Numbered from the stretch's first letter, positions 34,836 to 44,119 are shown. The stretch is DNA of 64,000 bases from MWEH01 sp035409945 (GCA_035409945.1 DAONQC010000004.1:124001-188000); one strand, 5' to 3'. The notes: generated from the sequence alone by a model not told the origin. Program-made: numbers and translations.

Positions 34836-36347
34836 TAGACCTATTGAAGATAATGTTTCTATTTTTAAGTCGTTTATAGGATACTTGACACCTTTTCCGT
34901 TATCTAAAAGTAGAGGCATTTTTAAAGGCATTATTGAAATCGTATCGCCAATACTTGCGTCTATTTCTACATTTTTATCTGTATATGACACCGTTACACC
35001 CTTTCCTTTCATAACAGCATCTATTCCTATATCGTTTGCATATTCGAGTAGTCCTAAATTAGACACTACATGGTCTGGTCTACCGCCAAATCCTGCGTAT
35101 ATATTAACTTTTGAATATTTTCCTAACTCTTTTATGTACCTAATAGCACACTCACCATCCGAACAATCTTTTTCTCTAGGAAGTAATAAAGTTTTTATAT
35201 CTTCGGGTATTTTTTCAATACTATCCATGTCCCCTACAATAGCCAGTACATTACTAGAGTCAGTTATTTTGTTATATCCACCATCTGCACATATTATGTC
35301 TTCTTCTGTTATTTCAATATCTAATTCTGGTCCATTCAGCACTAATGCAACTGTTCGCACTTCTCCATCATCTGCTTTATTATCTAATCCTTGTTCTATT
35401 GTTGGGGCATTGTTTTTTGTCAGTGCTTTTACGTTTATTGGCTCGAGTAGTTTTGTAAACCCTTTATTAGCAAACAATATTACTGCTACACCTAAAGAAA
35501 TTGCCATATCTGCAAAAACGAATGAGTTGTATAAAAAGCTCCAAGCTACCGCTCCATAGTTATCTGGATCGGCGGAACCAAACACAAATATTCCGCTTAC
35601 TACATGCGAAAAGTATCTAAATATAACCGCAACTAATCCACCTAAAGCAAATTGTAGATATTTTTTATTTCTAAATAAGCCAAGGTCACTAAATAGTCCC
35701 GTTAAGCCTATTGACATAAATGCTATAGGATAATCTAATAAAAACTGTATTGGATGGAAAAACCACGGAGCTTGTAAAAATTGAAGTATACCGTAAATTA
35801 CCCCTGCCAACACTCCTTTTCTGGTTCCATACATATATGCATACACCATTAACGGAAGTAGGCTTACAAATGTTATAGATCCTCCTTGTGGTAACTCTAA
35901 AAATCGTATATATGACAGCGCAAAGCTCATAGCTATACAAGTTGCTGCATATACAATAGATTTCGTATTTTCTGACCTATCAAGTTTTTTCCCAAAAAAG
36001 ATTGCAAGGCAAGTCATGATAGAAGGTAATAAAATTGCATAAATATATAACTGTGCGGGGCTACTTATTGCAAATTCAGATGTTTTAATAGAAAAGAGAT
36101 TTTCTAAATATCCTTGTTCTTTGTAGTCAATTAATCTAAATGACATCATTATAACTATCATAGCTAACGAATAGCCTATTGCGATTCCAAACACTATAGT
36201 TCTAAAAATTTTCAAGGATTTTGGCTTTTTCTTTTTTAAAATAATTGCTGTACCTGCTATAGCTATTACTAATGCAATTGTTACATATAGCGCAATTGTC
36301 GCAAGTTTATCATAAGTAGATAACGAACTAAATGGGTCTGTAAACAT
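34746..36347 (-). CDS. Fusion of ThiT-like thiamine transporter and thiamine pyrophosphokinase
   Basis: 533 residues. An N-terminal membrane part (to about residue 310) has ThiT (ECF S-component) features: LPQGGSITFVSLLPL, AGVIYGILQFLQAP, HPIQFLLDYPIAF. It is preceded by two or three extra TM helices not usual in ThiT. The C-terminal about 205 residues are a complete TPK: ADGGYN, VGDMDSI, EKDCSDGECAI and GGRPDHVVSN, then SGSAFIFHFDSDYEI. Import and conversion to TPP would thus be in one polypeptide. Start ATG at 36347 has GGAGG 5 nt upstream; an ATG four codons earlier overlaps that SD. A TPP riboswitch precedes it. The ECF energising module is not in the window. Confidence 0.88.
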   Translation of the reverse strand: MFTDPFSSLSTYDKLATIALYVTIALVIAIAGTAIILKKKKPKSLKIFRTIVFGIAIGYSLAMIVIMMSFRLIDYKEQGYLENLFSIKTSEFAISSPAQLYIYAILLPSIMTCLAIFFGKKLDRSENTKSIVYAATCIAMSFALSYIRFLELPQGGSITFVSLLPLMVYAYMYGTRKGVLAGVIYGILQFLQAPWFFHPIQFLLDYPIAFMSIGLTGLFSDLGLFRNKKYLQFALGGLVAVIFRYFSHVVSGIFVFGSADPDNYGAVAWSFLYNSFVFADMAISLGVAVILFANKGFTKLLEPINVKALTKNNAPTIEQGLDNKADDGEVRTVALVLNGPELDIEITEEDIICADGGYNKITDSSNVLAIVGDMDSIEKIPEDIKTLLLPREKDCSDGECAIRYIKELGKYSKVNIYAGFGGRPDHVVSNLGLLEYANDIGIDAVMKGKGVTVSYTDKNVEIDASIGDTISIMPLKMPLLLDNGKGVKYPINDLKIETLSSIGLSNIATEEKVSVEIKSGSAFIFHFDSDYEI

Positions 36348-36381
36348 ACTGTCCTCCATTAGCTACGAACTCTATAAAAAC

Positions 36382-36500
36382 AAAAAAACTTTAAGAGATT
36401 ATCTTAAAGCTTTCAAACTTTTTGCTTTCTTACGGGAGCATGACCTCCGTCAAGTTCAAAGGGTGTAATCTCAGGCTTTACGCCACCCCTAGCTATTCAA
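36382..36500 (-). promoter_or_regulatory. TPP riboswitch with intrinsic terminator
   Basis: On the minus strand GGGGTGGCGTAAAGCCTGAGA, then ACACCCTTTGAACTTGA and CATGCTCCCGTAAGAAAG match the TPP (thi-box) aptamer core (CTGAGA, ACCCTTTGAACCTGA). It is followed by CTTTAAGA TAATC TCTTAAAG and seven T (36382-36409), an intrinsic terminator 35 bp before the start codon. TPP binding would stop transcription of the ThiT-TPK gene. Confidence 0.93.
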
Positions 36501-36513
36501 TTTTATTATATTG

Positions 36514-36542
36514 ATTGTATATTATTTTCCTTATTTTGTCTA
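36514..36542 (-). promoter_or_regulatory. Promoter of the riboswitch-controlled thiamine gene
   Basis: TAGACA (36537-36542), 17 bp, TACAAT (36514-36519), just upstream of the aptamer. Confidence 0.6.
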
Positions 36543-36571
36543 ATAATATGATAGATAGGCATAATTATTTA

Positions 36572-39505
36572 CTAATTTCTATCTTCATCATTATATTTCT
36601 GACTGTTCTTGCTTTCCGTTCCGTCTATATTTTCTTCTGGCTGCTCGGTTTTGTCTTCCTTTTTAAACATATATGAAACTAAATCATCGTCATCATCAAA
36701 CAGTCTAGGCGATACTTCGATGTAGTCGGGGACTTCATGAGCAGGATCATATTTGTTACTATTTTTGTGTATATCTTCCTCTAAACTTTCCCTCTCTCTA
36801 TCGTGAGCTGCAATACCTGCTAAGATAGCATTAATAATTTCTTGTTCCTTTTCTTCACTACCTTTTCTCTTCTTTGGTGTTTTAGGTATAACGACAGCTT
36901 CATCTACGTCAGGAGTAATTAATGCTAATCTATTATCAACCATTACGTGTTTGCCACGCCAAGTGGTTTTCCTTATTAATCCATCAAAAATCACAAGTAG
37001 TTGTGGTAGCAACGTTATACACAATGTAAATGATAAAATACCACCCCTAAATATTGCACTACCAAAAACTCCTACTGCAGGCGATGCTTTTGATGTTAGA
37101 GTTAATGCAAGACCTGCAAACGTCAAAATACTTGAGGATGTAAGTATCGTTCTAACAGAATCTGCAAGTGCATGTTGCATAGATACATACTTATTCATAG
37201 TTTTTCTGTTTTCCATGTAGTGATCTGCAAGCACTATTGCATAGTCAATGGTTGCCCCTAGTAATATGCCACTAACAAGCATATACCCCACAAAAACTAT
37301 GGACGACCCTTGGAAAAATGGGATTGCCATATTTATGTACACTGAACCTTGAATGACCACAACCAAAATTATTGGTATGGATATTGACTTAAATGCAAGC
37401 ATTACAATCAGTGCAACAAGGCCGAGAGAGACATATGAGATTATATCATAGTCAGAAGTAACAATATTTTTAATCTCCTCGGTTGCCATCGAGTTCCCAA
37501 GATGGTACACAGCCCTTCCTGTTTCTTTTATTTTTTCTCCATACACTTGCTCTACAATGCCATTAATCTTACCTACTAAATTAGCCGTCTCTGGGCCCTC
37601 GTCAGGGAGATCAATAAACATAACAACACGCCTACCACCATTTTGACCTATGAACTGCTGTTTAAAGGAGTCTGGGAGCATAGCATCTGCGCCTGCTGCT
37701 TCAATTTCAGACCAAGATTGTACATCCCTAACTTCTGGTAAAGCTCTTAGTTTCACAGCTAACTCGGTTTCGTATTTATCGTTTAGCCACTTTTCAGTGC
37801 CTTCTTTTTCTACTTTTACTCCTTCAGCATTTTCAATTATTTCACTATCTAAAATGCCATTTTGGTTTGCATCAAACATAGATTCATTAAGTAAGACTAT
37901 ACCTTGGTTTTGTATACCAAAAACTTCTTCCACCTCTACAATAGACTGATAGATTGGAGTTCCCTCACTCCCCATGCTCGCTTGTTGACCATATGTGAAA
38001 CTATTTTGCGCTTGGAATATTCCACCCATTACTATAACGGCAATTAATAAAAATGGCACCCACCCTCTCGTTTTTAATAAGCCTCTTGAGAATTTCCTAA
38101 GTGATAAGTTAAATGTTTTATGCGTGGTTTTTTCTATTAGTTTTTCAAAGAATAATACAAGTACAGGCAGTAAAAAGAATACACTTACCATAGAGAATAT
38201 AACGCCCTTTGCAAGCACTATACCCATGTCCAATCCTAACCGATACCTCATAAACATGAGTGCTATAAATGAAGCTACCGTAGTTAAACAAGCTGACAAT
38301 ATGGCCGTTATGCCATTAGACATAGCTTCAACCATTGCTTCATTACTTGATAACCCTCGCCGCTTTTCTAATCTAAACCTATTTATGAGATATATGGAGT
38401 AATCCATCGTCAATGCAAGTTGTAACACACTCGCAACCGAATTGGTAAGATACGAAACATTGGGCATGATTATATTTGTACCCATATTTAAAGCTATTGC
38501 TACACCCATTGTAAGTAGCAGAATAAGTGGCTCTATATATGAAGTTGTGGTTATAAATAAAATGATCAAAACTATAGCCCCAGCAAGCATCATGGCTTTT
38601 CCAGTTGTTTCGTTTGTTACTGCTACCGCATTATGAGTCATAGCAGCATTTCCTATCATAAAAAACCTGCCCTCATAACCCTTTGTCTTGAGTAGTTCCA
38701 TAATGTCGTCTATGCATTTTTGAGTTTTTAAATCATAATCACTTGTTTTAAAGACAATTTGTAGTAACGAATGATGAGTGCCTCTAGCATCTTTTTTATA
38801 AAAACCACCTAATTGATCTCCTATAGCATCTATAGTATCCCCATCTAATGAAAAATCAGCTATCTGGTCTTTAAACAGCAATAGAATTGTTCTTAAGGTA
38901 TTATAAAAATTCTTAAAATCTGTATCATAATTTGGATATTTTTCTCTATACTCGCTTCTGCTATTTTTGTCTAGTATCGAAGGTCTATCATCTACATAGG
39001 CAATAATAGTTGCCACTGATTTCCGATCTTCTTTTGGAATATCATTTTGAATCATCTTTAATAAATCAAGGGCCATAGCAACAAACTTAGGGTCATCTAT
39101 CTCTATATCGGGAGCCATCTCGTCTGCAATTTCAGATAATTTTTTTCCTTTATAAAGTTCAGGAACTTCAGTACCGCTAGTTATTTTTTCGGATAACAAT
39201 AAATCGTCTATCCATATGACTTGTGATATGTTGTCTAACTTTTCTATTTCTTTATTTAACTCAACCTGCTCTGCTACTGATATCCCCTTTATCATAAGTG
39301 AACTATTACCGCTTTCTCCAAACTCCGAATACATCTCATCTAAGCCTAATGTAAGTTGGGAATCCTTAGGAAGATATAAAGCATCATTATAGTTAATTTT
39401 TTTCATGACAAAAGGTACACAAATAACAGCACCTACTGTGAGCACTATAAATACAATCAGCGTTATGAGTTTATGGTTAACTATTAATCTTGCTATTTTC
39501 CTCAA
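36572..39505 (-). CDS. MMPL/RND-family exporter
   Basis: 977 residues, about 12 TM helices in two halves, each starting with one TM followed by a large extracytoplasmic loop and then five TM. Motifs typical of YdfJ/MmpL-like proteins: TMDYSIYLINRF and GATIDYAIVLADHYMENRK, the Asp-Tyr pairs of TM4 and TM10 in the proton path, and FITTTSYIEPLILLLTMGVA. A C-terminal acidic cytosolic tail of about 120 residues (DDDDDL near the end) is longer than usual. It lies 139 bp behind a TetR gene on the same strand, suggesting a drug or lipid exporter under that regulator. The start is a TTG; a later in-frame start is possible. Confidence 0.9.
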   Translation of the reverse strand: MRKIARLIVNHKLITLIVFIVLTVGAVICVPFVMKKINYNDALYLPKDSQLTLGLDEMYSEFGESGNSSLMIKGISVAEQVELNKEIEKLDNISQVIWIDDLLLSEKITSGTEVPELYKGKKLSEIADEMAPDIEIDDPKFVAMALDLLKMIQNDIPKEDRKSVATIIAYVDDRPSILDKNSRSEYREKYPNYDTDFKNFYNTLRTILLLFKDQIADFSLDGDTIDAIGDQLGGFYKKDARGTHHSLLQIVFKTSDYDLKTQKCIDDIMELLKTKGYEGRFFMIGNAAMTHNAVAVTNETTGKAMMLAGAIVLIILFITTTSYIEPLILLLTMGVAIALNMGTNIIMPNVSYLTNSVASVLQLALTMDYSIYLINRFRLEKRRGLSSNEAMVEAMSNGITAILSACLTTVASFIALMFMRYRLGLDMGIVLAKGVIFSMVSVFFLLPVLVLFFEKLIEKTTHKTFNLSLRKFSRGLLKTRGWVPFLLIAVIVMGGIFQAQNSFTYGQQASMGSEGTPIYQSIVEVEEVFGIQNQGIVLLNESMFDANQNGILDSEIIENAEGVKVEKEGTEKWLNDKYETELAVKLRALPEVRDVQSWSEIEAAGADAMLPDSFKQQFIGQNGGRRVVMFIDLPDEGPETANLVGKINGIVEQVYGEKIKETGRAVYHLGNSMATEEIKNIVTSDYDIISYVSLGLVALIVMLAFKSISIPIILVVVIQGSVYINMAIPFFQGSSIVFVGYMLVSGILLGATIDYAIVLADHYMENRKTMNKYVSMQHALADSVRTILTSSSILTFAGLALTLTSKASPAVGVFGSAIFRGGILSFTLCITLLPQLLVIFDGLIRKTTWRGKHVMVDNRLALITPDVDEAVVIPKTPKKRKGSEEKEQEIINAILAGIAAHDRERESLEEDIHKNSNKYDPAHEVPDYIEVSPRLFDDDDDLVSYMFKKEDKTEQPEENIDGTESKNSQKYNDEDRN

Positions 39506-39644
39506 ATTATATACCTTACCTTTATGTCTAGTATGACTTTACTCAATATATTATATTTTTCACAGATGTTCTGCTATCAAGCACACTATTGCCAACCCGT
39601 TTTCCTTTGTATCAATTTACACAACAGCCAGTTGGTTAAACAGT

Positions 39645-40256
39645 TTATTCGCTAGCCATTCGTTCTTCCAACTTATGAAAGTTAAATACAATTAAGTTCT
39701 CTATTTGCTCCTTTCTCTTTTCCTTGGGATAATTTGCAAATATATACATAAAGCCTTCTATTAAGCCTCTTGCTATAATTGTAGGAACTAAATGGTCATT
39801 TATGACATCAAATCCTTTAAATATATCCCTTAATTGTTTAACAATCTTATTTATTAACTCTTGTTCGTAACTTTCGTGTTTACTTCCCAAACTCTTCTCT
39901 AATAAAATTTTAATTTGAATAGAAAATTTGCCAAATAATTCTTCCAAAACCTCTGCAACCCTTCCGCCTATCTCCACAAGTGGCACAGAGTAGGTATCAT
40001 AAGGTTTAGATTGTAATTTTGCATTTACTTCAGCTCTTAAACCATCTACAAGACTGTCACATTGTTCTCTTGCAGGAGTAACTACAGCATCAAATAAAAT
40101 TTCCTTACTTGGAAAATATCTGTACATATTGCCGATTGGTTGATGAGACTGTTTGCTAATTTGCATCATCCTTGCGTTTGCATATCCGTACTTGCCAAAA
40201 GTGGCAGTTGCTGCTTTGAGAATTTTCTTTCTAATTTCTTCTTTTTGGTATTGCAT
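39645..40256 (-). CDS. TetR/AcrR-family transcriptional regulator
   Basis: 203 residues. N-terminal HTH: IRKKILKAATATFGKYGYANARMMQISKQSHQPIGNMYRYFPSKEILFDAV, the standard TetR DNA-binding segment with recognition helix ending in YRYF. The C-terminal domain is helical and variable. GAGGGG lies 5 nt before the ATG. It is first in a two-gene unit with the MMPL exporter, so autoregulation plus control of the exporter is likely. Confidence 0.92.
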   Translation of the reverse strand: MQYQKEEIRKKILKAATATFGKYGYANARMMQISKQSHQPIGNMYRYFPSKEILFDAVVTPAREQCDSLVDGLRAEVNAKLQSKPYDTYSVPLVEIGGRVAEVLEELFGKFSIQIKILLEKSLGSKHESYEQELINKIVKQLRDIFKGFDVINDHLVPTIIARGLIEGFMYIFANYPKEKRKEQIENLIVFNFHKLEERMASE

Positions 40257-40304
40257 GAAATCCCCTCAAGTTAAAAAATTATTGTGGAAAAAATGTTCGC
40301 TTAT

Positions 40305-40334
40305 ATTATATACACAGTACCTTTTTTTAGTCAA
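40305..40334 (-). promoter_or_regulatory. Promoter of the tetR-MMPL unit
   Basis: TTGACT (40329-40334), 18 bp, TATAAT (40305-40310). Between it and the tRNA terminator (40335-40540) I see nothing. Confidence 0.75.
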
Positions 40335-40540
40335 TGCAAAACCGGGGAAAATGCTATGAAAAATTTGCGAATTGATTTTCGCGTTATATTTGCTTTTTTG
40401 TATCTTTAACGAAGTTAACCCATGCGACCAATTACTAGTAAACTTACGAAAAAGCTTGTAAATCCATCACTTTATCACTGTTCGCTATTGTTCATCAATA
40501 AATTTGTTAAAATCAACTTTTAAGTAAAAATCTAAGTCAT

Positions 40541-40567
40541 AAAAAAACCTGCTACTTTTGAGCAGGT
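40541..40567 (-). terminator. Terminator of tRNA-Ala
   Basis: ACCTGCT ... AGCAGGT followed by seven T on the minus strand, 15 bp after the tRNA 3' end. Confidence 0.92.
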
Positions 40568-40581
40568 CTTCTCATTAACTA

Positions 40582-40657
40582 TGGTGGAGGTAAACGGTCT
40601 CGAACCGATGACCTCTTGAATGCCATTCAAGCGCTCTACCAACTGAGCTATACCCCC
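40582..40657 (-). tRNA. tRNA-Ala (anticodon GGC)
   Basis: 76 nt. Acceptor GGGGGTA/TACCTCC, D arm AGCTCAGTTGGTAGAGC, anticodon stem CTTGA/TCAAG with loop ATGGCAT (GGC reads GCC/GCU), T arm with GGTTCGAGACC, discriminator A and encoded CCA. Own promoter and terminator. Confidence 0.97.
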
Positions 40658-40676
40658 ACGGCAATTAAGTTACTTC

Positions 40677-40705
40677 ATTTTATTATACCACTAGTGCTTT
40701 GTCAA
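40677..40705 (-). promoter_or_regulatory. Promoter of tRNA-Ala
   Basis: TTGACA (40700-40705), 17 bp, TAAAAT (40677-40682). The rest of the gap to 40884 holds degenerate CTGGATACAT repeats (about 40727 and 40768) and no gene. Confidence 0.7.
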
Positions 40706-40884
40706 TTATTTTTATATTCTAATGGCTGGATACATGCTTTGCACTACACGTACTACGACAACTAACACTGGATACATAGTCTGCTATCTGCAACTGCATT
40801 TACTTTGAGAAAAGCTCATCGTTGATTAAATGGCTGCATGGACTTTTCTTTGGAATTAGTTGTGTTTTTAATTTAGATTTTTGA

Positions 40885-42069
40885 CTACTTTTTGTACGAG
40901 TCAAACAGTTCTTTGAATGCAGGGAGTGACCTTTCTATAGTGTTATAATCTACACAATATGCAATTCTTGCATAGCCCTTAACACCAAAACTGTCGCTTG
41001 GCACTATTAGGATACCTAAGTTCTTAGCTCTCTCGCAAAATGCTATTGAATCTTCTTCAAGAGCTTTAACAAATAGGTAAAAGGCTCCATCAGGCTTGAG
41101 ACAATCATAACCAATACTCACCAAGCTTTCATACAAGAGTATACGATTTTTATCATAATCAAGTATGTTCGTTTTAGCATCTATGCACCTTTCTATTACT
41201 AGTTGAAATAATGTTGGAGCACACACATAACCAAGAGCACGGCCAGCGCCATTAATTGCTGCATACACCTTGTCCTTTCCCTCACATCTATCAGATACTG
41301 CTAGGTAACCTATACGATCCCCAGGGATAGATAAAGACTTGCTGTACGAATAGCACATTATCGTATTATTATACATAGATAAAATGGATGGAACTTGGAC
41401 GCTAGAATAAACGAGCTCTCTATATGGTTCGTCTGATATGATATATATTGGGTTCTCAAATTCTTTACTTTTGGCTTCTAATGTATCACATAATGCTTTA
41501 ATTGTATTATAATCATATACTTTACCCGATGGGTTATTAGGAGAGTTAATGATGACGCCTTTTGTGTTTTTAGTAATGGCCTTTTCAAACGCTTTGACAT
41601 CAATATTTAATTTATCATCACATGACACTTCGACTACTTTAGCTCCTTGAGCTTCAATAAACACCTTGTATTCTGGGAAGTATGGTGCCAGGATAATAAA
41701 TTCGTCTTTATCTTTATTTAATGCCCTAACTGCAATGCAAAGTCCTGCTGCAGCACCTGCCGTCATATAAATATAATCGGGACTTATACTAGTATTGTTA
41801 TCTCTATTTAACTTGTCCGCTACTGCTTTTCTGGTAGAATAAAATCCTTGTGCTGAACTATATCCATGCACGTCTTTACTTCCAAAAGTCTTTAAGATAT
41901 TGACTATAGCTTCATTGACCTCTTTAGGTGGTTCCACACTAGGATTGCCAAGTGAAAAATCATACACCTTATCTGCGCCAATCTCTGCTGCTCTTCTTTT
42001 GCCAAACTCAAACAATTCTCTGATTGCTGATCTAGCAGACCCTAATCCATACATCTTCTCATTAACCAT
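40885..42069 (-). CDS. PLP-dependent class I/II aminotransferase
   Basis: 394 residues from ATG at 42069 (GGAG 6 nt upstream; an ATG four codons earlier overlaps that SD). Fold type I signatures: DFSLGNPSVEPP, INSPNNPSGKVYDY, ISDEPYRELVY and the PLP-lysine region CYSYSKSLSIPGDRIGYLAV, then ARIAYCVDY with the carboxylate-binding Arg. Most like the aspartate/aromatic or alanine-type aminotransferases; the amino acid substrate cannot be read from sequence. Transcribed alone from 42124-42152. Confidence 0.9.
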   Translation of the reverse strand: MVNEKMYGLGSARSAIRELFEFGKRRAAEIGADKVYDFSLGNPSVEPPKEVNEAIVNILKTFGSKDVHGYSSAQGFYSTRKAVADKLNRDNNTSISPDYIYMTAGAAAGLCIAVRALNKDKDEFIILAPYFPEYKVFIEAQGAKVVEVSCDDKLNIDVKAFEKAITKNTKGVIINSPNNPSGKVYDYNTIKALCDTLEAKSKEFENPIYIISDEPYRELVYSSVQVPSILSMYNNTIMCYSYSKSLSIPGDRIGYLAVSDRCEGKDKVYAAINGAGRALGYVCAPTLFQLVIERCIDAKTNILDYDKNRILLYESLVSIGYDCLKPDGAFYLFVKALEEDSIAFCERAKNLGILIVPSDSFGVKGYARIAYCVDYNTIERSLPAFKELFDSYKK

Positions 42070-42123
42070 CTTTAACTCCATCCCTTTTCTTTCAAAAGTT
42101 ATTTTTATTCTATTCGTTGTTAA

Positions 42124-42152
42124 ATATTAACACTACGATAATTTATAGTCAA
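42124..42152 (-). promoter_or_regulatory. Promoter of the aminotransferase gene
   Basis: TTGACT (42147-42152), 17 bp, TAATAT (42124-42129), divergent from the thioesterase promoter at 42356. Confidence 0.7.
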
Positions 42153-42225
42153 TTGAGTAGGTTGTTTAACATAGTACTTAACGGCTGCAACCACACTGTG
42201 ACGCTCAAGATTCCATTTTTTGCCC

Positions 42226-42320
42226 AACTTACTATGACTGCTAACAGTGCTATTAAATGTTGCAGATACCTGTAATAGTCGAGTTTTCATTTACCACCAT
42301 ACTTACTATGACTGCTGACA
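42226..42320. repeat. Tandem repeat between divergent promoters
   Basis: ACTTACTATGACTGCT occurs at 42227 and again at 42301 (offset 74), followed by partly alignable sequence. A weaker unit may start near 42168. The motif also belongs to the dispersed TTAGTTGTCATAG family (reverse complement). Confidence 0.5.
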
Positions 42321-42355
42321 TATTATACCTAAAAATACCAGCTATTTGTTATTAA

Positions 42356-42385
42356 TTGAAAAAATCTCGCCTGCTGTGTTATTAT
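42356..42385 (+). promoter_or_regulatory. Promoter of the thioesterase gene
   Basis: TTGAAA (42356-42361), 18 bp, TATTAT (42380-42385), 26 bp before the start codon; this rules out an in-frame ATG at 42346 as the start. Confidence 0.7.
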
Positions 42386-42411
42386 CAACATATATTTTAT
42401 ACGAGGTAATT

Positions 42412-42819
42412 ATGAAAACAGTAGAAGAAATGCAAAAATACTTTGAAATGGACAGATATGTTGCTAGTAGTGGCATCAAAATTATAGAAGTAAATGAAAA
42501 TCATGCTGAATGTAAAGCAGAAATTAAAGATTTTCATTTAAATGCACATGACATGGTACAAGGAGGTATGCTTTTTACCATTTGTGATTTTGCGTTTGCC
42601 GTAATTGCTAACTTCCACTTCCCAGATACAATATCTCAGTTTGGAACCATTTCGTTTATAAACGCCTGTATTGATGCAGAGTATATTACTGCTAAAGCAC
42701 GCATCCTTACTTCTTCTCGTAGAAACTGCGTTGGCGAAGTCACTGTAACTGATAATAACGGAAAAGTAATTTGCGTTTCTCAATTCAATGGCTTTATTAA
42801 AAAACCACAGCAATCTTAA
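42412..42819 (+). CDS. PaaI-type hotdog-fold thioesterase
   Basis: 135 residues. HDMVQGGMLFTICDFAFAV corresponds to the PaaI/YdiI motif (N-x-HGG-x-x-x-x-x-D) with Gln-Gly-Gly and the catalytic Asp retained. Hydrolyses acyl-CoA or acyl-carrier thioesters; substrate unknown. GAGG precedes ATG 42412. Its 3' flank (42858-42995) is a 66-bp-period repeat that may derive from the gene end. Confidence 0.88.
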   Translation: MKTVEEMQKYFEMDRYVASSGIKIIEVNENHAECKAEIKDFHLNAHDMVQGGMLFTICDFAFAVIANFHFPDTISQFGTISFINACIDAEYITAKARILTSSRRNCVGEVTVTDNNGKVICVSQFNGFIKKPQQS

Positions 42820-42857
42820 AAATTTAGTACTAATTAAGTTCAGTTCGATATCTTTTA

Positions 42858-42995
42858 AACCACTAGTTAAGGCGTAATTCAACTAGTAAGTTAATCAAAT
42901 AGTGACATAGATGACTTAGATTATGCACTAGCTAGGATGCAAATTCAACTATTAAGTTAATACCTATTTGTTTTGAATAGCACTCGCTCTGGCTT
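42858..42995. repeat. 66-bp tandem repeat after the thioesterase gene
   Basis: CACTAGTTAAGGCG (42861), CACTAGCTAGGATG (42927) and CACTCGCTCTGGCT (42981). AATTCAACTAGTAAGTTAAT (42876) recurs as AATTCAACTATTAAGTTAAT (42942). The AATTCAA start resembles the gene's last codons (AATTCAATGG at 42782), so an origin from the 3' end is plausible but eroded. Confidence 0.65.
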
Positions 42996-43021
42996 AAATT
43001 AAAAGAGTGAGTTAAGGCTAA

Positions 43022-43058
43022 TAAAAATACCAGTAACAACATATAGCTATTACTGGTA
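43022..43058 (-). terminator. Terminator of the nahK-galE unit
   Basis: TACCAGTAA ... TTACTGGTA stem with the ATTTTTAT tract on the minus strand, 36 bp after the galE stop codon. Confidence 0.8.
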
Positions 43059-43093
43059 CTTAAGTCCGATTTTATAGAGTTAAAATGGTTTTG

Positions 43094-44095
43094 TTAGTTA
43101 TTTTTTTTATTCATTTGGAAGTTCCATAAATCTCTACACATATCTTCAAGATCTCTTTTTGCTTCCCATTTTAGTTCTCTTTTTGCTTTATCAGGTGATG
43201 CATAACAAGTTGCTATATCTCCAGCACGCCTTCCTCTAATTTCATATTTAACAGGCCTACCACTTGCCTTTTCAAATGCCTTGACCATATCTAAAACACT
43301 GTATCCAATACCAGTTCCTAGATTAATTGCATCAACACCATACTTTTCAATGTTTTCTAAAGCAGCGATATGTCCTTCTGCAAGATCCATTACATGGATG
43401 TAGTCTCTCACTCCCGTTCCATCTGGAGTATCATAATCATTACCATATACTTTTAAGAAAGGAAGTTCTCCCGCAGCTACTTTGGCAACATATGGCATTA
43501 GATTGTTAGGAATACCTGCTGGATCTTCACCAATCAGTCCACTCTCATGGGCACCTACTGGGTTGAAATATCTAAGAAGTAATATATGCCAACTGTTATC
43601 GCTTACATATACATATCTAAGTAAATCTTCTATAACTAGTTTTGTTGCACCATATGGATTGGTTGTAGACAACCTGCATTCTTCATCGAGCGGAAGTCTC
43701 TCAGGAGTTCCATATACAGTAGCAGATGAACTAAACACAAACTTTTTGACATTATGCTTCGTCATTATCTCTAGTAGCGCAAGTGTCGACATTAAATTGT
43801 TTTCATAGTATAAAATAGGCTTTTCAACACTTTCTCCCACAGCTTTAAGTCCTGCAAAATGTATAACCGCATCTATTTTGTTTTCTGTGAAAATCTTATC
43901 GAGAATTTCCTTATCGCAAACATCACCTTCATAAAACTTAATTTTTTTGCCAGTTATTTTTTCAACATTCTCAATTGCGTGATATGAACTGTTTGAAAAG
44001 TTATCAATTGCAATAACTTCATGGCCTTTTTCTAACAATACTACATCAGTATGTGTTGCTATATATCCTGCTCCCCCAGTAACTAATACTTTCAT
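43094..44095 (-). CDS. galE: UDP-glucose 4-epimerase
   Basis: 333 residues, extended SDR. Interconverts UDP-Glc/UDP-Gal and, in some family members, UDP-GlcNAc/UDP-GalNAc. TGGAGYIATHT is the NAD site (the usual third Gly is Ala here), DNFSNSS, then HFAGLKAVGES, the SSSATVYG serine and catalytic NPYGATK Tyr-Lys, LLRYFNPVGAHESG. AAGGAGAGG precedes the ATG. Starts 24 bp after nahK, so one operon: the kinase makes hexosamine or hexose 1-phosphate and GalE works on the UDP sugar. galU (58285) would supply UDP-Glc. Confidence 0.95.
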   Translation of the reverse strand: MKVLVTGGAGYIATHTDVVLLEKGHEVIAIDNFSNSSYHAIENVEKITGKKIKFYEGDVCDKEILDKIFTENKIDAVIHFAGLKAVGESVEKPILYYENNLMSTLALLEIMTKHNVKKFVFSSSATVYGTPERLPLDEECRLSTTNPYGATKLVIEDLLRYVYVSDNSWHILLLRYFNPVGAHESGLIGEDPAGIPNNLMPYVAKVAAGELPFLKVYGNDYDTPDGTGVRDYIHVMDLAEGHIAALENIEKYGVDAINLGTGIGYSVLDMVKAFEKASGRPVKYEIRGRRAGDIATCYASPDKAKRELKWEAKRDLEDMCRDLWNFQMNKKNN

Positions 44096-44119
44096 ATTTT
44101 CCCCCTCTCCTTTTAATAA

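Noticed and set aside
42346..42411. Start of the thioesterase at 42346
   Set aside because: The promoter -35 and -10 lie within 42356-42385, so the message cannot include 42346.
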